Assembly: GCF_013282725.1 (NCBI RefSeq)
Contig: NZ_CP054043.1
Location: 2,418,001 to 2,482,000, forward strand
Source of the DNA: Yersinia mollaretii ATCC 43969
Lineage (GTDB): Bacteria > Pseudomonadota > Gammaproteobacteria > Enterobacterales > Enterobacteriaceae
Length of the DNA: 64,000 bases
Direction: 5' to 3'
The position numbers and the translations under genes are program-made. The notes beneath the pieces were generated by a model. It ran no database searches and had not been told where the DNA came from. It saw only the letters and a program-made list of their open reading frames with translations. Shown piece by piece: positions 1 to 9,774 of this stretch (position 1 is the stretch's first letter; every line of letters begins with the position of its first letter).

Positions 1-949
1 CGCCGCTGTCACAGAGTAATGTCACAATCGCCCCCGTTTTGCCCTGCTCGCGCATCTGTTTGGCTAATTGTAGTGCGCCCCAGACGTTAGTCCCCGTCGA
101 TGCCCCCACTTTCCGCCCCAGAATGCCCTCCAGCCAATGGATGGTTGCCACACTGGCGGCATCCGGTACGCGTAACATACTATCGATCACCTCGGGAATA
201 AATGAAGGTTCAGCCCGTGGGCGGCCTATCCCTTCAATGCGGCTACCACAACTGCCAGTGACTGTGCGATCACGGTTGCAGAAACAGTCATAAAATACCG
301 AGTTTTCCGGATCGACAACCACCAGTTGGGTATCATGTCCTTGATAGCGGATATAGCGCCCTAATGTGGCGGAAGTCCCGCCCGTACCTGCGCTCATCAC
401 AATGTAGTTAGGGACAGGAAAAGGTTCGCGAGCCATCTGGCGGAAGATACTGTCGGCAATATTATTATTGCCGCGCCAGTCTGTTGCTCGTTCCGCATAA
501 GTGAACTGATCCATGTAGTGGCCGTTCAGTTCACGCGCTAATTGCTCTGATGCCGCATAGATTTGCCCTGCATGGTCAACAAAATGGCAGCGACCTCCAT
601 AGAAAGTGATTTGTTCAACTTTTCGCCTCGCGGTGCAACTCGGCATGACTGCAATAAAGGGCAAGCCAATCAGGCGAGCAAAATAGGCTTCAGATACCGC
701 AGTGCTGCCTGAGGAGGCTTCAATTATTGTGGTTCCTTCGGTAATCCAGCCGTTACATAAGCCATAGAGGAACAACGAGCGGGCCAAACGGTGCTTTAAG
801 CTGCCGGTAGGATGGGTGCTCTCATCTTTCAAATAGAGATAAATGCCGGGAAAAGCAGGCAGATTTAGGCGGATCAGGTGGGTATCAGCGGAGCGTTGAA
901 AATCAGCTTCTATTTCACTGATAGCATTTTTTACCCAGATGTTGGTCAT
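1..949 (-). CDS. cdsH: PLP-dependent cysteine desulfhydrase / cysteine-synthase family enzyme, partial at left edge
   Basis: The gene reads leftwards from an ATG at 949 and runs off the window, leaving 316 codons and no stop. It is a fold-type II PLP enzyme. Residues 47-52 read PTGSLK, placing the Schiff-base lysine at about Lys52; an SSGST loop (near residue 77) and a glycine-rich [10 protein letters not shown] stretch suit substrate and phosphate binding. It is divergent from decR, whose product controls cysteine-detoxifying genes in E. coli. In Salmonella the gene next to the decR orthologue encodes the cysteine desulfhydrase CdsH, which degrades cysteine to pyruvate, ammonia and sulfide. 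I infer the same role here. A cysteine synthase-like activity cannot be excluded from sequence alone. The shared 125-base intergenic region suggests joint control by DecR. Confidence 0.75.
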   Translation of the reverse strand, partial: MTNIWVKNAISEIEADFQRSADTHLIRLNLPAFPGIYLYLKDESTHPTGSLKHRLARSLFLYGLCNGWITEGTTIIEASSGSTAVSEAYFARLIGLPFIAVMPSCTARRKVEQITFYGGRCHFVDHAGQIYAASEQLARELNGHYMDQFTYAERATDWRGNNNIADSIFRQMAREPFPVPNYIVMSAGTGGTSATLGRYIRYQGHDTQLVVVDPENSVFYDCFCNRDRTVTGSCGSRIEGIGRPRAEPSFIPEVIDSMLRVPDAASVATIHWLEGILGRKVGASTGTNVWGALQLAKQMREQGKTGAIVTLLCDSG

Positions 950-1074
950 TTGGTGGCCTGCGATATAAATAGTAATCTAATGATTGCTATATTATCGGTT
1001 ATCAAAGAAAAAAACGTTGCCATTTTTGCTTCTTTATCGCCAAATGGTAGAAAATTATTCTATGGATAATGGTT

Positions 1075-1536
1075 ATGTTAGATAAAACAGACCGCAAGCT
1101 ACTCTGTATGTTGCAAAAAGATTGCACGCAATCACTGCAAGTCTTGGCTGAGGCAGTCAATTTGACCTCCACGCCCTGCTGGAAACGTCTAAAGCGCCTT
1201 GAGGATGAGGGGTTTATTCGTGGGCGAGTGGCGTTACTGGACAGTGAAAAGTTAGGATTAGGGTTGACGGCATTTGTGCTGATCAAGACGCAGCAGCATA
1301 ATAGCGATTGGTATCAGGCATTCGTCGAGTTCACCAAGAAAATGCCTGAGGTACTGGCGTTCTATCGTATGGCGGGTGAATATGATTATCTGATGCAGGT
1401 CGAAGTTGCCGATATGAAAAGTTACGACAGTTTTTACAAACGTATGGTTAATGGTGTGCCGGGATTGATTGATGTGACCTCGAGCTTTGCGATGGAAAAA
1501 ATCAAATACACAACAATGTTGCCTGTTCCAGAGTAA
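1075..1536 (+). CDS. decR: Lrp/AsnC-family transcriptional regulator DecR (YbaO), cysteine-responsive
   Basis: This is a 153-residue Lrp/AsnC regulator. The N-terminal helix-turn-helix contains [20 protein letters not shown] (about residues 23-42). The C-terminal ligand-sensing domain includes the [11 protein letters not shown] strand. It closely matches the recalled E. coli YbaO/DecR sequence, which also begins MLDK, so I use the ATG at 1075 rather than the in-frame ATG at 1069. In E. coli DecR activates cysteine-degradation genes when cysteine is high. Here it is divergent from a cysteine desulfhydrase-like gene, its probable target. The intergenic stretch 950-1074 should hold both promoters and the DecR site. 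Confidence 0.9.
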   Translation: MLDKTDRKLLCMLQKDCTQSLQVLAEAVNLTSTPCWKRLKRLEDEGFIRGRVALLDSEKLGLGLTAFVLIKTQQHNSDWYQAFVEFTKKMPEVLAFYRMAGEYDYLMQVEVADMKSYDSFYKRMVNGVPGLIDVTSSFAMEKIKYTTMLPVPE

Positions 1537-1650
1537 AAAAGTTTTTTTGAGTAAAAATCATTTTAATGAGGGTATCCTTCTCCCTTATTGATTACGTATA
1601 GCAAGAAGCATATTGATGCTATTCAGTGTCAGACCATGGAATAAAACTGC

Positions 1651-3411
1651 GTGAGATTGTTTGCACAATTAGGCTGGTATTTCCGCCGAGAGTGGCGTCG
1701 CTATGTGGGTGCGGTGTTGCTGCTGATCATTATTGCTATCCTGCAATTATTGCCGCCTAAGTTGGTCGGGGTGATTGTGGATGGCATCAGTACAAAGCAG
1801 ATGTCGACCGACATGCTGCTGGTGTGGATCGCGGTGATGCTGGTGACGGCAATCGTGGTCTACCTGCTGCGCTATGTCTGGCGCGTTTTACTCTTCGGCG
1901 CATCCTATCAATTGGCAGTGGAGTTGCGGTCAAACTTTTATCGCCAACTCAGCCGCCAGGCCCCCGGTTTTTACTTACGTCACCGCACCGGTGATTTAAT
2001 GGCGCGCGCCACAAATGATGTCGATCGCGTGGTTTTTGCCGCAGGCGAGGGCGTTTTGACATTAGTGGATTCGCTGGTGATGGGGTGCGCTGTGCTGATT
2101 GTGATGAGCACCCAAATTAGCTGGCAACTGACGCTATTATCACTGTTACCCATGCCGGTGATGGCAATAGTGATCAAATATTATGGCGACCAACTGCATC
2201 AGCGCTTTAAATCGGCGCAGGGCGCATTTTCTAACCTTAATAATCAGGCGCAAGAAAGTCTGACCAGCATCCGCATGATTAAAGCCTTTGGTCTGGAAGA
2301 TAATCAATCGCAGCAATTTGCGCAGGTCGCCGCCGAAGCGGGGGCGAAGAATATGTATGTCGCACGTATTGACGCCCGTTTTGATCCCACCATTTATATT
2401 GCTATCGGCATCGCTAATTTATTAGCTATCGGCGGGGGTAGCTGGATGGTGGTTAACCACAGCATTACTTTGGGGCAGTTGACCAGTTTTGTGATGTATC
2501 TGGGATTAATGATCTGGCCAATGCTGGCGCTGGCGTGGATGTTTAATATCGTCGAACGTGGCAGTGCAGCTTATAGCCGCATCCGCAGTTTGCTGGAAGA
2601 AGCGCCGGTGGTGAAAGATGGTGAGATCGAATTATCTAACGAGCGCAGTACATTAGCGGTAAGTATTCGCCATTTCTATTATCCGGGGGCAGAACAGCCC
2701 GCATTGCATGATGTCGCGCTGAAGTTAGCGCCGGGGCAGATGTTGGGGCTGTGTGGGCCAACGGGGTCGGGCAAGAGCACCTTGCTGGCCTTAATTCAGC
2801 GGCAATTTGATGTGGATGATGGCGCTATCTGTTATCAGGGACATGTGCTGTCGGATATCCGTCTCCATGACTGGCGCGGGCGTTTATCTGTGGTCAGCCA
2901 GACCCCCTTCCTCTTCTCTGACACCGTGGCGGGCAACATTGCGCTGGGTAAACCCGAGGCCACTCAAGAGCAGATTGAGCGGGCCGCGCGTTTAGCCAGT
3001 GTGCATGATGATATTTTGCGCCTGCCTCAAGGGTATGACACTGAAGTGGGTGAGCGCGGCGTGATGCTCTCCGGCGGCCAGAAACAGCGGATCTCCATTG
3101 CCCGAGCGCTGCTGTTGGAGACTGAAATTCTGATTCTTGATGATGCGCTTTCTGCGGTTGATGGTCAGACCGAACATGAAATCTTAAAAAATCTGCGCCT
3201 CTGGGGTGAGCATCGCACAGTGATTATCACCGCACATCGTCTTTCTGCTTTGACGGAAGCGAGCGAGATTCTGGTGATGCAACACGGTAGTGTGATGCAG
3301 CGCGGCACACATAATTTATTGGTCAATCAATCGGGTTGGTATCGCGAAATGTACCGCTATCAACAGCTGGAAGCAGCGTTAGATGATGGTGAGCCGGAGG
3401 CCAAAAACTGA
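1651..3411 (+). CDS. mdlA: ABC exporter half-transporter MdlA (multidrug resistance-like)
   Basis: The 586-residue protein has the ABC exporter layout: about six membrane helices in residues 1-310, then a nucleotide-binding domain. Walker A is GPTGSGKS (near residue 369), the signature is LSGGQKQR (near 474) and Walker B is LILDDA. The residue after the Walker B aspartate is Asp, not the usual catalytic Glu, so one ATP site is probably degenerate. The start is GTG at 1651, which gives the family length (E. coli about 590). The stop overlaps the mdlB start by one base (TGATG), so the two are translated together and should form a heterodimer in the inner membrane. The natural substrate is unknown. 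Confidence 0.93.
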   Translation: MRLFAQLGWYFRREWRRYVGAVLLLIIIAILQLLPPKLVGVIVDGISTKQMSTDMLLVWIAVMLVTAIVVYLLRYVWRVLLFGASYQLAVELRSNFYRQLSRQAPGFYLRHRTGDLMARATNDVDRVVFAAGEGVLTLVDSLVMGCAVLIVMSTQISWQLTLLSLLPMPVMAIVIKYYGDQLHQRFKSAQGAFSNLNNQAQESLTSIRMIKAFGLEDNQSQQFAQVAAEAGAKNMYVARIDARFDPTIYIAIGIANLLAIGGGSWMVVNHSITLGQLTSFVMYLGLMIWPMLALAWMFNIVERGSAAYSRIRSLLEEAPVVKDGEIELSNERSTLAVSIRHFYYPGAEQPALHDVALKLAPGQMLGLCGPTGSGKSTLLALIQRQFDVDDGAICYQGHVLSDIRLHDWRGRLSVVSQTPFLFSDTVAGNIALGKPEATQEQIERAARLASVHDDILRLPQGYDTEVGERGVMLSGGQKQRISIARALLLETEILILDDALSAVDGQTEHEILKNLRLWGEHRTVIITAHRLSALTEASEILVMQHGSVMQRGTHNLLVNQSGWYREMYRYQQLEAALDDGEPEAKN

Positions 3412-5189
3412 TGAGTAAACCTCAGCAACTTTGGCCAACACTCAAACGCCTGCTCTCTTATGGTTCTCCCTATCGCAAGCCATTAGGGCTGGCGGTGGTG
3501 ATGCTCTGGGTTGCCGCCGCCGCAGAAGTCAGCGGCCCGCTGCTGATCAGCTATTTTATTGACCATGTCGTGGCGAAAGGGACGTTGCCGCTCGGTTTGG
3601 TGAGCGGGCTGGCATTAGCCTATCTGCTGCTGCAATTACTGGCGGCGACCTTGCACTATTTTCAAGCATTGCTGTTTAACCGTGCTGCGGTTGGCGTGGT
3701 CCAGCGGCTGCGTATTGAAGTGATGGATGCAGCTTTACGCCAGCCGCTCAGTGCTTTTGATACCCAGCCTGTCGGGCAATTGATCTCCCGCGTCACCAAT
3801 GACACTGAAGTCATCAAAGACCTCTATGTGATGGTGGTGTCCACGGTGCTAAAAAGTGCCGCGTTAATTGGCGCAATGCTGGTGGCGATGTTCAGTCTGG
3901 ATTGGCGCATGGCGCTGATTTCAATCTGCATCTTCCCTGCGGTACTGGTCGTCATGGCCATTTACCAGCGCTACAGCACACCCGTGGTGCGGCGGGTTCG
4001 GGCCTATCTGGCCGATATCAACGACGGCTTTAATGAAGTGATCAATGGCATGGGTGTCATTCAACAGTTTCGTCAGCAAGCGCGTTTCGGGGAGAGGATG
4101 GAGTCTGCCAGCCGCGCGCATTATCGGGCGCGGATGCAAACGCTGCGCTTGGAAGGTTTTCTGTTACGCCCGCTGTTGAGTCTGTTCTCTGCCATGGTGC
4201 TATGCGGTTTGTTGCTGCTTTTCGGTTTCAGCCCAGAAGGTTCCGTCGGGGTGGGGGTGTTGTATGCATTCATTAACTATCTGGGGCGCTTAAATGAGCC
4301 ATTGATTGAGCTAACATCCCAGCAATCCATCCTGCAACAAGCGGTGGTGGCGGGGGAGCGTATTTTCGATCTGATGGATCGCGCTCAGCAAGGCTATGGC
4401 ACCGATGACCGCCCACTGACCAGTGGCCGTATTCAGGTAAATAATGTCAGCTTTGCTTATCGTCACGATAAAATGGTGCTGCAAAATATCTCGCTTGATG
4501 TGCCGTCGCGTGGATTTATCGCCTTGGTCGGGCATACCGGCAGTGGCAAGAGCACGCTGGCTAACCTGCTGATGGGCTACTACCCGGTGCAGCAAGGGGA
4601 GGTTCTGCTTGATGGCCGACCGCTGCCAGAGTTATCTCATCAGACACTGCGCCAAGGGGTTGCCATGGTGCAACAAGATCCGGTGGTGTTAGCCGACTCT
4701 TTCTTTGCCAATGTGACTTTAGGCCGTGATATCAGTGAACAGCAAGTTTGGGAAGCTTTGGAGACCGTGCAACTTGCGCCATTGGTCCATGCGCTACCTG
4801 ACGGGCTGCACAGCTTGCTCGGGGAGCAGGGTAATACCTTGTCTGTCGGGCAAAAACAGCTACTGGCGATGGCTCGAGTATTGGTACAAGCACCGCAAAT
4901 TCTGATTTTGGATGAAGCGACCGCAAATATTGACTCGGGTACTGAACAGGCGATTCAGCGGGCATTGCAGCTCATCCGCAAAAATACCACTCTGGTCGTG
5001 ATTGCTCACCGCCTCTCAACTATTGTTGATGCTGATAGCATCTTGGTATTGCACCGTGGTGTGGCAGTTGAGCAAGGCAAGCATCAAGAGCTACTCGCCG
5101 CCCACGGGCGCTATTATCAGATGTACCAGTTGCAATTAGTCAGCGAAGATTTAGCGGCTATCGACCAAGTGGAGAGTGCGGTGAATTAA
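3411..5189 (+). CDS. mdlB: ABC exporter half-transporter MdlB
   Basis: This 592-residue partner of MdlA has the same transmembrane plus ATPase architecture. Walker A is GHTGSGKS (near residue 374). The signature motif is LSVGQKQ (near 477), not LSGGQ. Walker B is ILILDEA, with the catalytic Glu present. The changed signature here and the Asp in MdlA's Walker B would lie in the same composite ATP site of a heterodimer, leaving the other site canonical. This pattern is known from other heterodimeric exporters. The start overlaps the mdlA stop by one base. No regulatory site was seen within the pair. Confidence 0.93.
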   Translation: MSKPQQLWPTLKRLLSYGSPYRKPLGLAVVMLWVAAAAEVSGPLLISYFIDHVVAKGTLPLGLVSGLALAYLLLQLLAATLHYFQALLFNRAAVGVVQRLRIEVMDAALRQPLSAFDTQPVGQLISRVTNDTEVIKDLYVMVVSTVLKSAALIGAMLVAMFSLDWRMALISICIFPAVLVVMAIYQRYSTPVVRRVRAYLADINDGFNEVINGMGVIQQFRQQARFGERMESASRAHYRARMQTLRLEGFLLRPLLSLFSAMVLCGLLLLFGFSPEGSVGVGVLYAFINYLGRLNEPLIELTSQQSILQQAVVAGERIFDLMDRAQQGYGTDDRPLTSGRIQVNNVSFAYRHDKMVLQNISLDVPSRGFIALVGHTGSGKSTLANLLMGYYPVQQGEVLLDGRPLPELSHQTLRQGVAMVQQDPVVLADSFFANVTLGRDISEQQVWEALETVQLAPLVHALPDGLHSLLGEQGNTLSVGQKQLLAMARVLVQAPQILILDEATANIDSGTEQAIQRALQLIRKNTTLVVIAHRLSTIVDADSILVLHRGVAVEQGKHQELLAAHGRYYQMYQLQLVSEDLAAIDQVESAVN

Positions 5190-5354
5190 GGGATAATCTG
5201 CGGGGCCAAGCGGCCTCGCACTATTTCCACCGCTCTTTTCCTGATTAGCCTTTTACCCTAATGACCCATTAACTCCCATCTGCGCATGCGCCCGCACCAT
5301 AATCTTGCAATGCCACTAGGGGCTGATGCGCTAGTGCACTTTTGTGACGCGTAT

Positions 5355-5371
5355 CGCACTAATTTAGTGCA
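5355..5371 (+). promoter_or_regulatory. NtrC (GlnG) enhancer site upstream of glnK
   Basis: The 17-mer CGCACTAATTTAGTGCA is close to the NtrC consensus TGCACYNNNNTGGTGCA as I recall it. It lies about 105 bases upstream of the sigma-54 promoter, a normal enhancer distance. Confidence 0.75.
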
Positions 5372-5477
5372 CAAAAAACACTCAACACGATCGATTCAGC
5401 CAGATAAGGGCTGACTTGATTATCTCAACCGCCCTCTGTTCGCCATTTTTATATTAAATCTCCGCTATCTTTATTTA

Positions 5478-5492
5478 TGGCATAGCCTTTGC
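5478..5492 (+). promoter_or_regulatory. Sigma-54 (RpoN) promoter of glnK-amtB
   Basis: TGGCATAGCCTTTGC has GG at -24 (5479-5480) and GC at -12 (5491-5492) separated by exactly 10 bases, the sigma-54 spacing. It lies 52 bases before the glnK ATG and downstream of an NtrC-like site, so nitrogen limitation should switch the operon on. Confidence 0.85.
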
Positions 5493-5544
5493 TTTATCTG
5501 TTTCGTGGAGACATAAATTCGACTTAATTCGAGAAGGGGCAAAT

Positions 5545-5883
5545 ATGAAGCTGGTTACCGTGGTGATAAAACCATTCAAGCTGGAGGATGTGCGTGAAGC
5601 CTTGTCCTCTGTGGGTATTCAGGGGCTGACCGTAACCGAAGTAAAAGGATTTGGTCGCCAGAAAGGGCACGCCGAACTCTATCGTGGAGCTGAATACAGC
5701 GTCAATTTCTTACCTAAAGTAAAAATAGATATCGCGATTGCCGACGATCAATTAGATGAGGTGATTGACGTGATCAGTAAGGCCGCCTATACCGGAAAAA
5801 TTGGTGATGGCAAAATTTTCGTTGCTGAATTGCAACGTGTTATTCGCATCCGTACCGGCGAAACAGACGAAGCAGCACTGTAA
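5545..5883 (+). CDS. glnK: PII nitrogen signalling protein GlnK
   Basis: This 112-residue PII protein has the T-loop with Tyr51 (RGAEYSVNF), the site uridylylated by GlnD. The B-loop region is TGKIGDGKIFV. GlnK senses ATP/ADP, 2-oxoglutarate and glutamine. It plugs the ammonium channel AmtB when nitrogen becomes plentiful, and also acts on NtrB and GlnE. The start is ATG at 5545 after a purine-rich GAGAAGGGG. amtB follows within 40 bases, the classic glnK-amtB operon, under the sigma-54/NtrC control seen upstream. Confidence 0.97.
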   Translation: MKLVTVVIKPFKLEDVREALSSVGIQGLTVTEVKGFGRQKGHAELYRGAEYSVNFLPKVKIDIAIADDQLDEVIDVISKAAYTGKIGDGKIFVAELQRVIRIRTGETDEAAL

Positions 5884-5919
5884 TTTGCAGGCTCAAATTT
5901 AGTGAATAGGGATGGGTTG

Positions 5920-7212
5920 ATGATGAAAAAACTTTTATCCGTGTTGGGCCTAAGTTCGGTAGCGATGCTGCCCTCTTTGGCAATGGCTGCTGTACCGGCT
6001 GTAGCTGACAAAGCTGATAATGCTTTTATGATGATTTGCACCGCCTTGGTGCTGTTTATGACCGTGCCCGGTATTGCCCTGTTCTACGGCGGCTTGCTGC
6101 GTTCCAAAAACGTATTATCGATGATGACTCAGGTCACCGTGACCTTCGCGCTGATCTGTGTGCTGTGGATTCTCTACGGTTATAGTCTGGCTTTCAGTAC
6201 GGGTAACGCCTTCTTCGGCAGCTTCGATATGGCGATGCTGAAAGGCATTGGCCTAACGAGCTTGAGTGGTACTTTCTACCAATATATCCATGTGGTGTTT
6301 CAGGCTTCATTCGCCTGTATCACGGTCGCACTGGTGGTGGGTTCATTCGCCGAACGTATTCGTTTCTCTGCGGTATTAATCTTCGCCGTGCTGTGGTTCA
6401 CCTTCTCCTACCTGCCAATGGCGCACATGGTATGGGGCGGCGGCTTCCTGGCAATGGACGGCGCGCTGGACTTTGCGGGCGGTACAGTGGTGCATATTAA
6501 CGCCGCCATTGCAGGTTTAGTTGGTGCTTACTTACTGGGTAAACGCGCTGGCTTTGGCAAAGAAGCCTTCAAACCACACAACTTGCCGATGGTGTTTACC
6601 GGTACGGCGATTCTGTATATCGGCTGGTTTGGCTTCAACGCGGGTTCAGCCAGTGCCGCTAACGAAATTGCCGCACTTGCCTTCTTGAATACGGTGGTCG
6701 CAACCGCAGGTGCCATTCTCTCTTGGGTCTTTGCTGAGTGGATTTTACGCGGCAAACCCTCCTTACTGGGTGCGTGCTCCGGTTGTATCGCCGGTCTGGT
6801 GGCGATTACACCTGCGGCAGGGACTGTCGGTGTGGGGGGCGCATTGATTATCGGTCTGGTCGGCGGTGTGGCGGGTCTGTGGGGGGTGGTACTGCTGAAG
6901 AAATGGCTGCGAGTTGATGATACTTGTGACGTGTTCGGTGTCCACGGTGTGTGCGGGATTGTCGGTTGTATCCTGACCGGTGTCTTCACCTCTGCTTCAC
7001 TGGGCGGCACGGGCTACGCGGCGGGTGTCACCATGGGTCATCAGGTTGGCGTTCAGTTGTTCAGCGTCGGCGTGTGTCTGGTCTGGTCTGGTGTTGTTGC
7101 CTTCGTTGCCTTCAAAATTGCTGATCTGGTTGTCGGCCTGCGAGTACCGGAAGAGCAAGAGCGCGAAGGTCTGGATGTTAACAGCCATGGCGAGAATGCT
7201 TACAACCAATAA
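5920..7212 (+). CDS. amtB: Ammonium channel AmtB
   Basis: The 430-residue protein is an Amt/Rh ammonium channel. It has a cleavable signal peptide (MMKKLLSVLGL to AMA, about residues 1-24) and about 11 membrane helices. The twin pore histidines appear in VVHINAAIAG and GVHGVCGIVG. It conducts ammonium/ammonia into the cell as a trimer and is blocked by GlnK. I chose the ATG at 5920 (5923 is equally possible). An upstream in-frame GTG at 5902 would lengthen the protein ahead of a normal signal peptide, so it is less likely. An intrinsic terminator follows at 7303. Confidence 0.95.
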   Translation: MMKKLLSVLGLSSVAMLPSLAMAAVPAVADKADNAFMMICTALVLFMTVPGIALFYGGLLRSKNVLSMMTQVTVTFALICVLWILYGYSLAFSTGNAFFGSFDMAMLKGIGLTSLSGTFYQYIHVVFQASFACITVALVVGSFAERIRFSAVLIFAVLWFTFSYLPMAHMVWGGGFLAMDGALDFAGGTVVHINAAIAGLVGAYLLGKRAGFGKEAFKPHNLPMVFTGTAILYIGWFGFNAGSASAANEIAALAFLNTVVATAGAILSWVFAEWILRGKPSLLGACSGCIAGLVAITPAAGTVGVGGALIIGLVGGVAGLWGVVLLKKWLRVDDTCDVFGVHGVCGIVGCILTGVFTSASLGGTGYAAGVTMGHQVGVQLFSVGVCLVWSGVVAFVAFKIADLVVGLRVPEEQEREGLDVNSHGENAYNQ

Positions 7213-7302
7213 GCTAGATAAGTATAAAACGAGATAAGTAAGGCGTTAAGTGGCCAAAATAGGCTGAGATGTTAGAAAACAAATAATAATGATGATAAGC
7301 AG

Positions 7303-7336
7303 CAGGGGTGATGGAGACATCACCCCTGTTTTATTT
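7303..7336 (+). terminator. Intrinsic terminator of glnK-amtB
   Basis: CAGGGGTGATG (7303-7313) pairs perfectly with CATCACCCCTG (7318-7328) across a GAGA loop and is followed by TTTTATTTT. It separates amtB from the convergent tesB. Confidence 0.92.
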
Positions 7337-7358
7337 TGGAAATGCGTTTGTGGTGATA

Positions 7359-8219
7359 TCACCGATGCAAACGGATAACCCCTTCCTGCACTGTCGATGC
7401 TACCAGCACGCCCTGCTGGTTGTAGATCTGCCCACGGACAAAGCCCCGAGCACCTGAAGCAGAGGTGCTTTCTACGGCATACAGCAACCAGTCATCCAGA
7501 CGGAATGGCCGATGGAACCACATTGAATGGTCAATTGTGGCAATCTGCACACCCGGTTCAAGGAAGCCAATCCCGTGCGGCTGCAAAGCGGTTGGCAGGA
7601 AATTGAAGTCGGAAGCATAGCCCAGTAAATATTGGTGGACCCGCAAGTCATCCGGTATTGCGCCATTGGCGCGGAACCAGACATAGCGATTTGGCTCTTC
7701 GACCGAACCTTGTAGCGGGTTATGGAATTTCACCGGGCGCATTTCAATGGGCTGGTTGCCAATAAACTTATCTCGCACTTTTTCGGGGATCAAATGTGCG
7801 AATTTACGGGCAATCTCCGTTTCTGACATCAATCCATCCGGTGAAGGGACGTCCGGCATGCTGTTTTGGTGCTCAAATCCCTCTTCTTGACTCTGGAACG
7901 ACGCCGTCATGTAGAAAATGGGTTTACCATTCTGAATGGCGCTGACCCGACGGGCACTGAAACTGGTGCCATCGCGTAATGTTTCGACGTCATAGATAAT
8001 AGGCTTACTGCTATCCCCTGGGCGCAAAAAATAGCTGTGGAATGAGTGGACGATTCGATCCACGGGGACAGTCTGTTTTGCTGCATAGATAGCCTGACCG
8101 ACTACCTGCCCCCCAAATACCTGACGCAAGCCCAGATCTTCACTTTGGCCACGAAAGATCCCTTCTTCAATTTTTTCCAGATGGAGTAGATCGAGCAGTT
8201 TTTCTAATGGCTGGCTCAT
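7359..8219 (-). CDS. tesB: Acyl-CoA thioesterase II
   Basis: This 286-residue double-hotdog thioesterase hydrolyses a broad range of acyl-CoAs in the cytoplasm. The catalytic triad residues known for E. coli TesB can be placed: Asp in [12 protein letters not shown], Thr in [12 protein letters not shown], and Gln in STVQEGVIR. The start at 8219 gives the exact family length and begins MSQ as in E. coli. It has an AGGGG ribosome site about 10 bases upstream. An upstream ATG at 8246 would add nine unsupported residues. It is convergent with amtB and divergent from ybaY. Confidence 0.95.
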   Translation of the reverse strand: MSQPLEKLLDLLHLEKIEEGIFRGQSEDLGLRQVFGGQVVGQAIYAAKQTVPVDRIVHSFHSYFLRPGDSSKPIIYDVETLRDGTSFSARRVSAIQNGKPIFYMTASFQSQEEGFEHQNSMPDVPSPDGLMSETEIARKFAHLIPEKVRDKFIGNQPIEMRPVKFHNPLQGSVEEPNRYVWFRANGAIPDDLRVHQYLLGYASDFNFLPTALQPHGIGFLEPGVQIATIDHSMWFHRPFRLDDWLLYAVESTSASGARGFVRGQIYNQQGVLVASTVQEGVIRLHR

Positions 8220-8475
8220 GTTGTGGCCCCTGATTGTTGAGTTCACCTACAGTGTGCTGAATCTGTTAGGCAGGCGTCAATCTATTGCTGCAATCCCAGC
8301 CGCGCTAATAATCCTATTTTAAGGAATAGTCTGATAAATGGCTGAATCTGGAGGTGAACGAAAAATCTCAGCATATTATGCTATAATTAGCATGCTAGGT
8401 GGTTAAAGCCACTTGTTTAAAGCGTGCCTATTCTGTGAATAGTCAGCATCTTAATATTAGGAAGGAGTGCAGCCT

Positions 8476-9003
8476 ATGGAACCTTGGCAATCAATGAAAT
8501 TTTGGCAAATAGCGGGTGGGGCAGTGTTAATGGCCAGTCTGGCTGGGTGTGCTCACCAAGGGGCTGATGTGCCAACTTCAGGGCCAGCGGGAGTGAGCGC
8601 TGCTGTGGCACCTATTGCGCAGCCTGCGGTGCAAGGGACAGTAAACATCCGCGAGCGCATTGCATTACCACCCGATGCCGTTGTTACGGTAACACTATCG
8701 GATGCCTCTCTGGCTGATGCGCCATCACGAGTCATTGCTCAGAAAGCGGTACGCACTGAGGGCAAGCAGGCACCATTTACCTTTACCCTGCCGTTTAACC
8801 CATCAGATATCCAGCCAAATGCGCGCATCATTGTGAGTGCGGCGATCACCCATAATGGTCAGCTAATGTTTATCACTGATACCATTCAGGAAGTGATCAA
8901 CCGTGGTGCCGGTACTCAGGCTAATTTACTGCTGGTGCCAGTGACTTCCGTCGCGATAGAGACTGCCCCGACGACGACATCGGGCGCTGCGACTATACAG
9001 TAA
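8476..9003 (+). CDS. ybaY: YbaY family outer-membrane-type lipoprotein
   Basis: The 175-residue protein starts MEPWQSMKFW and has a lipoprotein signal peptide ending in the lipobox LAGC, so Cys24 would be lipidated. The mature part is Ala/Pro/Gln-rich, then forms a beta-rich YscW-like domain (VQGTVNIRERIALPPDAVVT onwards). Its biochemical function is not established. The start is the ATG at 8476, nine bases after the strong GGAAGGAG (8459-8466). A GTG at 8467 would begin directly behind that ribosome site. Position next to atl and tesB matches E. coli. Confidence 0.88.
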   Translation: MEPWQSMKFWQIAGGAVLMASLAGCAHQGADVPTSGPAGVSAAVAPIAQPAVQGTVNIRERIALPPDAVVTVTLSDASLADAPSRVIAQKAVRTEGKQAPFTFTLPFNPSDIQPNARIIVSAAITHNGQLMFITDTIQEVINRGAGTQANLLLVPVTSVAIETAPTTTSGAATIQ

Positions 9004-9019
9004 ATAGTCACTATCAAGC

Positions 9020-9048
9020 CGCCACAGCATAACCGTTATGCTGTGGCG
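9020..9048. terminator. Bidirectional terminator between ybaY and atl
   Basis: CGCCACAGCATAAC (9020-9033) pairs with GTTATGCTGTGGCG (9035-9048), a 14-base perfect inverted repeat centred on one base. It is followed by CTTATATT on the plus strand and sits exactly between two convergent stop codons. Confidence 0.75.
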
Positions 9049-9054
9049 CTTATA

Positions 9055-9474
9055 TTAACGGTACTGCCAACGATATTGCTGTAAATCAATTCTGCCCGTC
9101 ACATCTATTTCAATCTCTTCTGCTAATAACGCCTTTTTCTGCCTCAGATAATCATCACCAATTAATGATATTTCACCATGGCGATTAATAACCCGATGCC
9201 AAGGCAGTGTAGATCCTTCCGGTAATCGCTTCAGAACGCCACCGACTTGCCGTGCTGCTCTAGGGGAACCAATCAGCCGCGCAATATCACCATAAGTCGT
9301 GACCTTCCCATAGGGGATAGCGGCCACCACCTGAAAAACCCGCTGGCGAAAACTGTCCACTATGGGCGGACTGTCCTGCTCATCCTGATACTCTGTCGCC
9401 GTAGGTTCATCCTGATTTTTGGGGGCGGTTTCTGGTGATGTCACTGCATCCTCTTCTGGCTCTATTATTTGCAT
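9055..9474 (-). CDS. atl: Alkyltransferase-like DNA-repair protein Atl (YbaZ)
   Basis: This 139-residue protein is related to the DNA-binding domain of O6-alkylguanine-DNA methyltransferases. The active-site PCHR is replaced by PWHR (residues 91-94), the hallmark of Atl proteins. These bind O6-alkylguanine lesions without repairing them and pass them to nucleotide excision repair. The helix-turn-helix and arginine finger lie in YGDIARLIGSPRAARQVGG (about 61-79). The first 38 residues are an acidic, probably disordered extension. The true start could be internal, but no better ATG with a ribosome site was evident. Confidence 0.92.
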   Translation of the reverse strand: MQIIEPEEDAVTSPETAPKNQDEPTATEYQDEQDSPPIVDSFRQRVFQVVAAIPYGKVTTYGDIARLIGSPRAARQVGGVLKRLPEGSTLPWHRVINRHGEISLIGDDYLRQKKALLAEEIEIDVTGRIDLQQYRWQYR

Positions 9475-9593
9475 TAAGGATAGCGTCGCACGCTATAAAT
9501 AACATCGTCGATTATTTTTTTGCTCGAGGAAAATAGATTTAGCACTAACCGGAGTCGGTGTGTGCAATAAACCACCGGTTAGCTTGTGTTACC

Positions 9594-9622
9594 TTGCTAT
9601 TTGGCGGGGCATGGTCGATAAT
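9594..9622 (+). promoter_or_regulatory. Promoter of ffs (4.5S RNA)
   Basis: TTGCTA (9594-9599) and GATAAT (9617-9622) are separated by 17 bases and followed by a GC-rich discriminator (GCCCACCGC) of the kind found at growth-rate-controlled stable RNA promoters. Transcription would start near 9630, giving a precursor with a 5' leader of about 30 bases before the mature RNA. Confidence 0.65.
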
Positions 9623-9661
9623 GCCCACCGCTCCAGAGTACAAGGAGCCGTTAACGTCAAT

Positions 9662-9774
9662 GGAGGTCCTGTTGGTTCTCCCGCAACACTAACTTGTGAA
9701 CTCGGTCAGGTCCGGAAGGAAGCAGCCGCAGCAGGCGAGGTGTGTGCCGGGATGTAGCTGGCAGGGCCTCCACC
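9662..9774 (+). ncRNA. ffs: 4.5S RNA, signal recognition particle RNA
   Basis: The stretch matches the bacterial 4.5S RNA. The terminal stem pairs GGAGGTCCTG (from 9662) with CAGGGCCTCC (to about 9771). The highly conserved apical domain contains GGTCAGGTCCGGAAGGAAGC with the GGAA tetraloop, matched by GTGTGCCGGGATGTAGCTGGC. Length is 113 bases (114 in E. coli). It assembles with Ffh to target membrane proteins to FtsY. It lies just after atl, as in E. coli. Any ORF across it is spurious. Confidence 0.97.

Larger units (their letters stand above)
5190..5544. other. mdlB-glnK intergenic region holding the nitrogen-control sites
   Basis: These 355 bases contain no credible gene. They carry an NtrC-type palindrome at 5355-5371 and a sigma-54 promoter at 5478-5492, listed separately. 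The region between the two is AT-rich, as expected for a bendable enhancer-promoter spacer. Confidence 0.7.

Noticed and set aside
1002..1286. 94-codon minus-strand ORF over decR
   Set aside because: It is the antisense shadow of a clear Lrp-family gene.
6528..7010. 160-codon minus-strand ORF
   Set aside because: It is antisense to the transmembrane core of amtB; the Thr/Pro-rich product is an artefact of codon bias.
9560..9757. 65-codon plus-strand ORF across the ffs region
   Set aside because: It runs through the 4.5S RNA gene, whose conserved structure explains the sequence.
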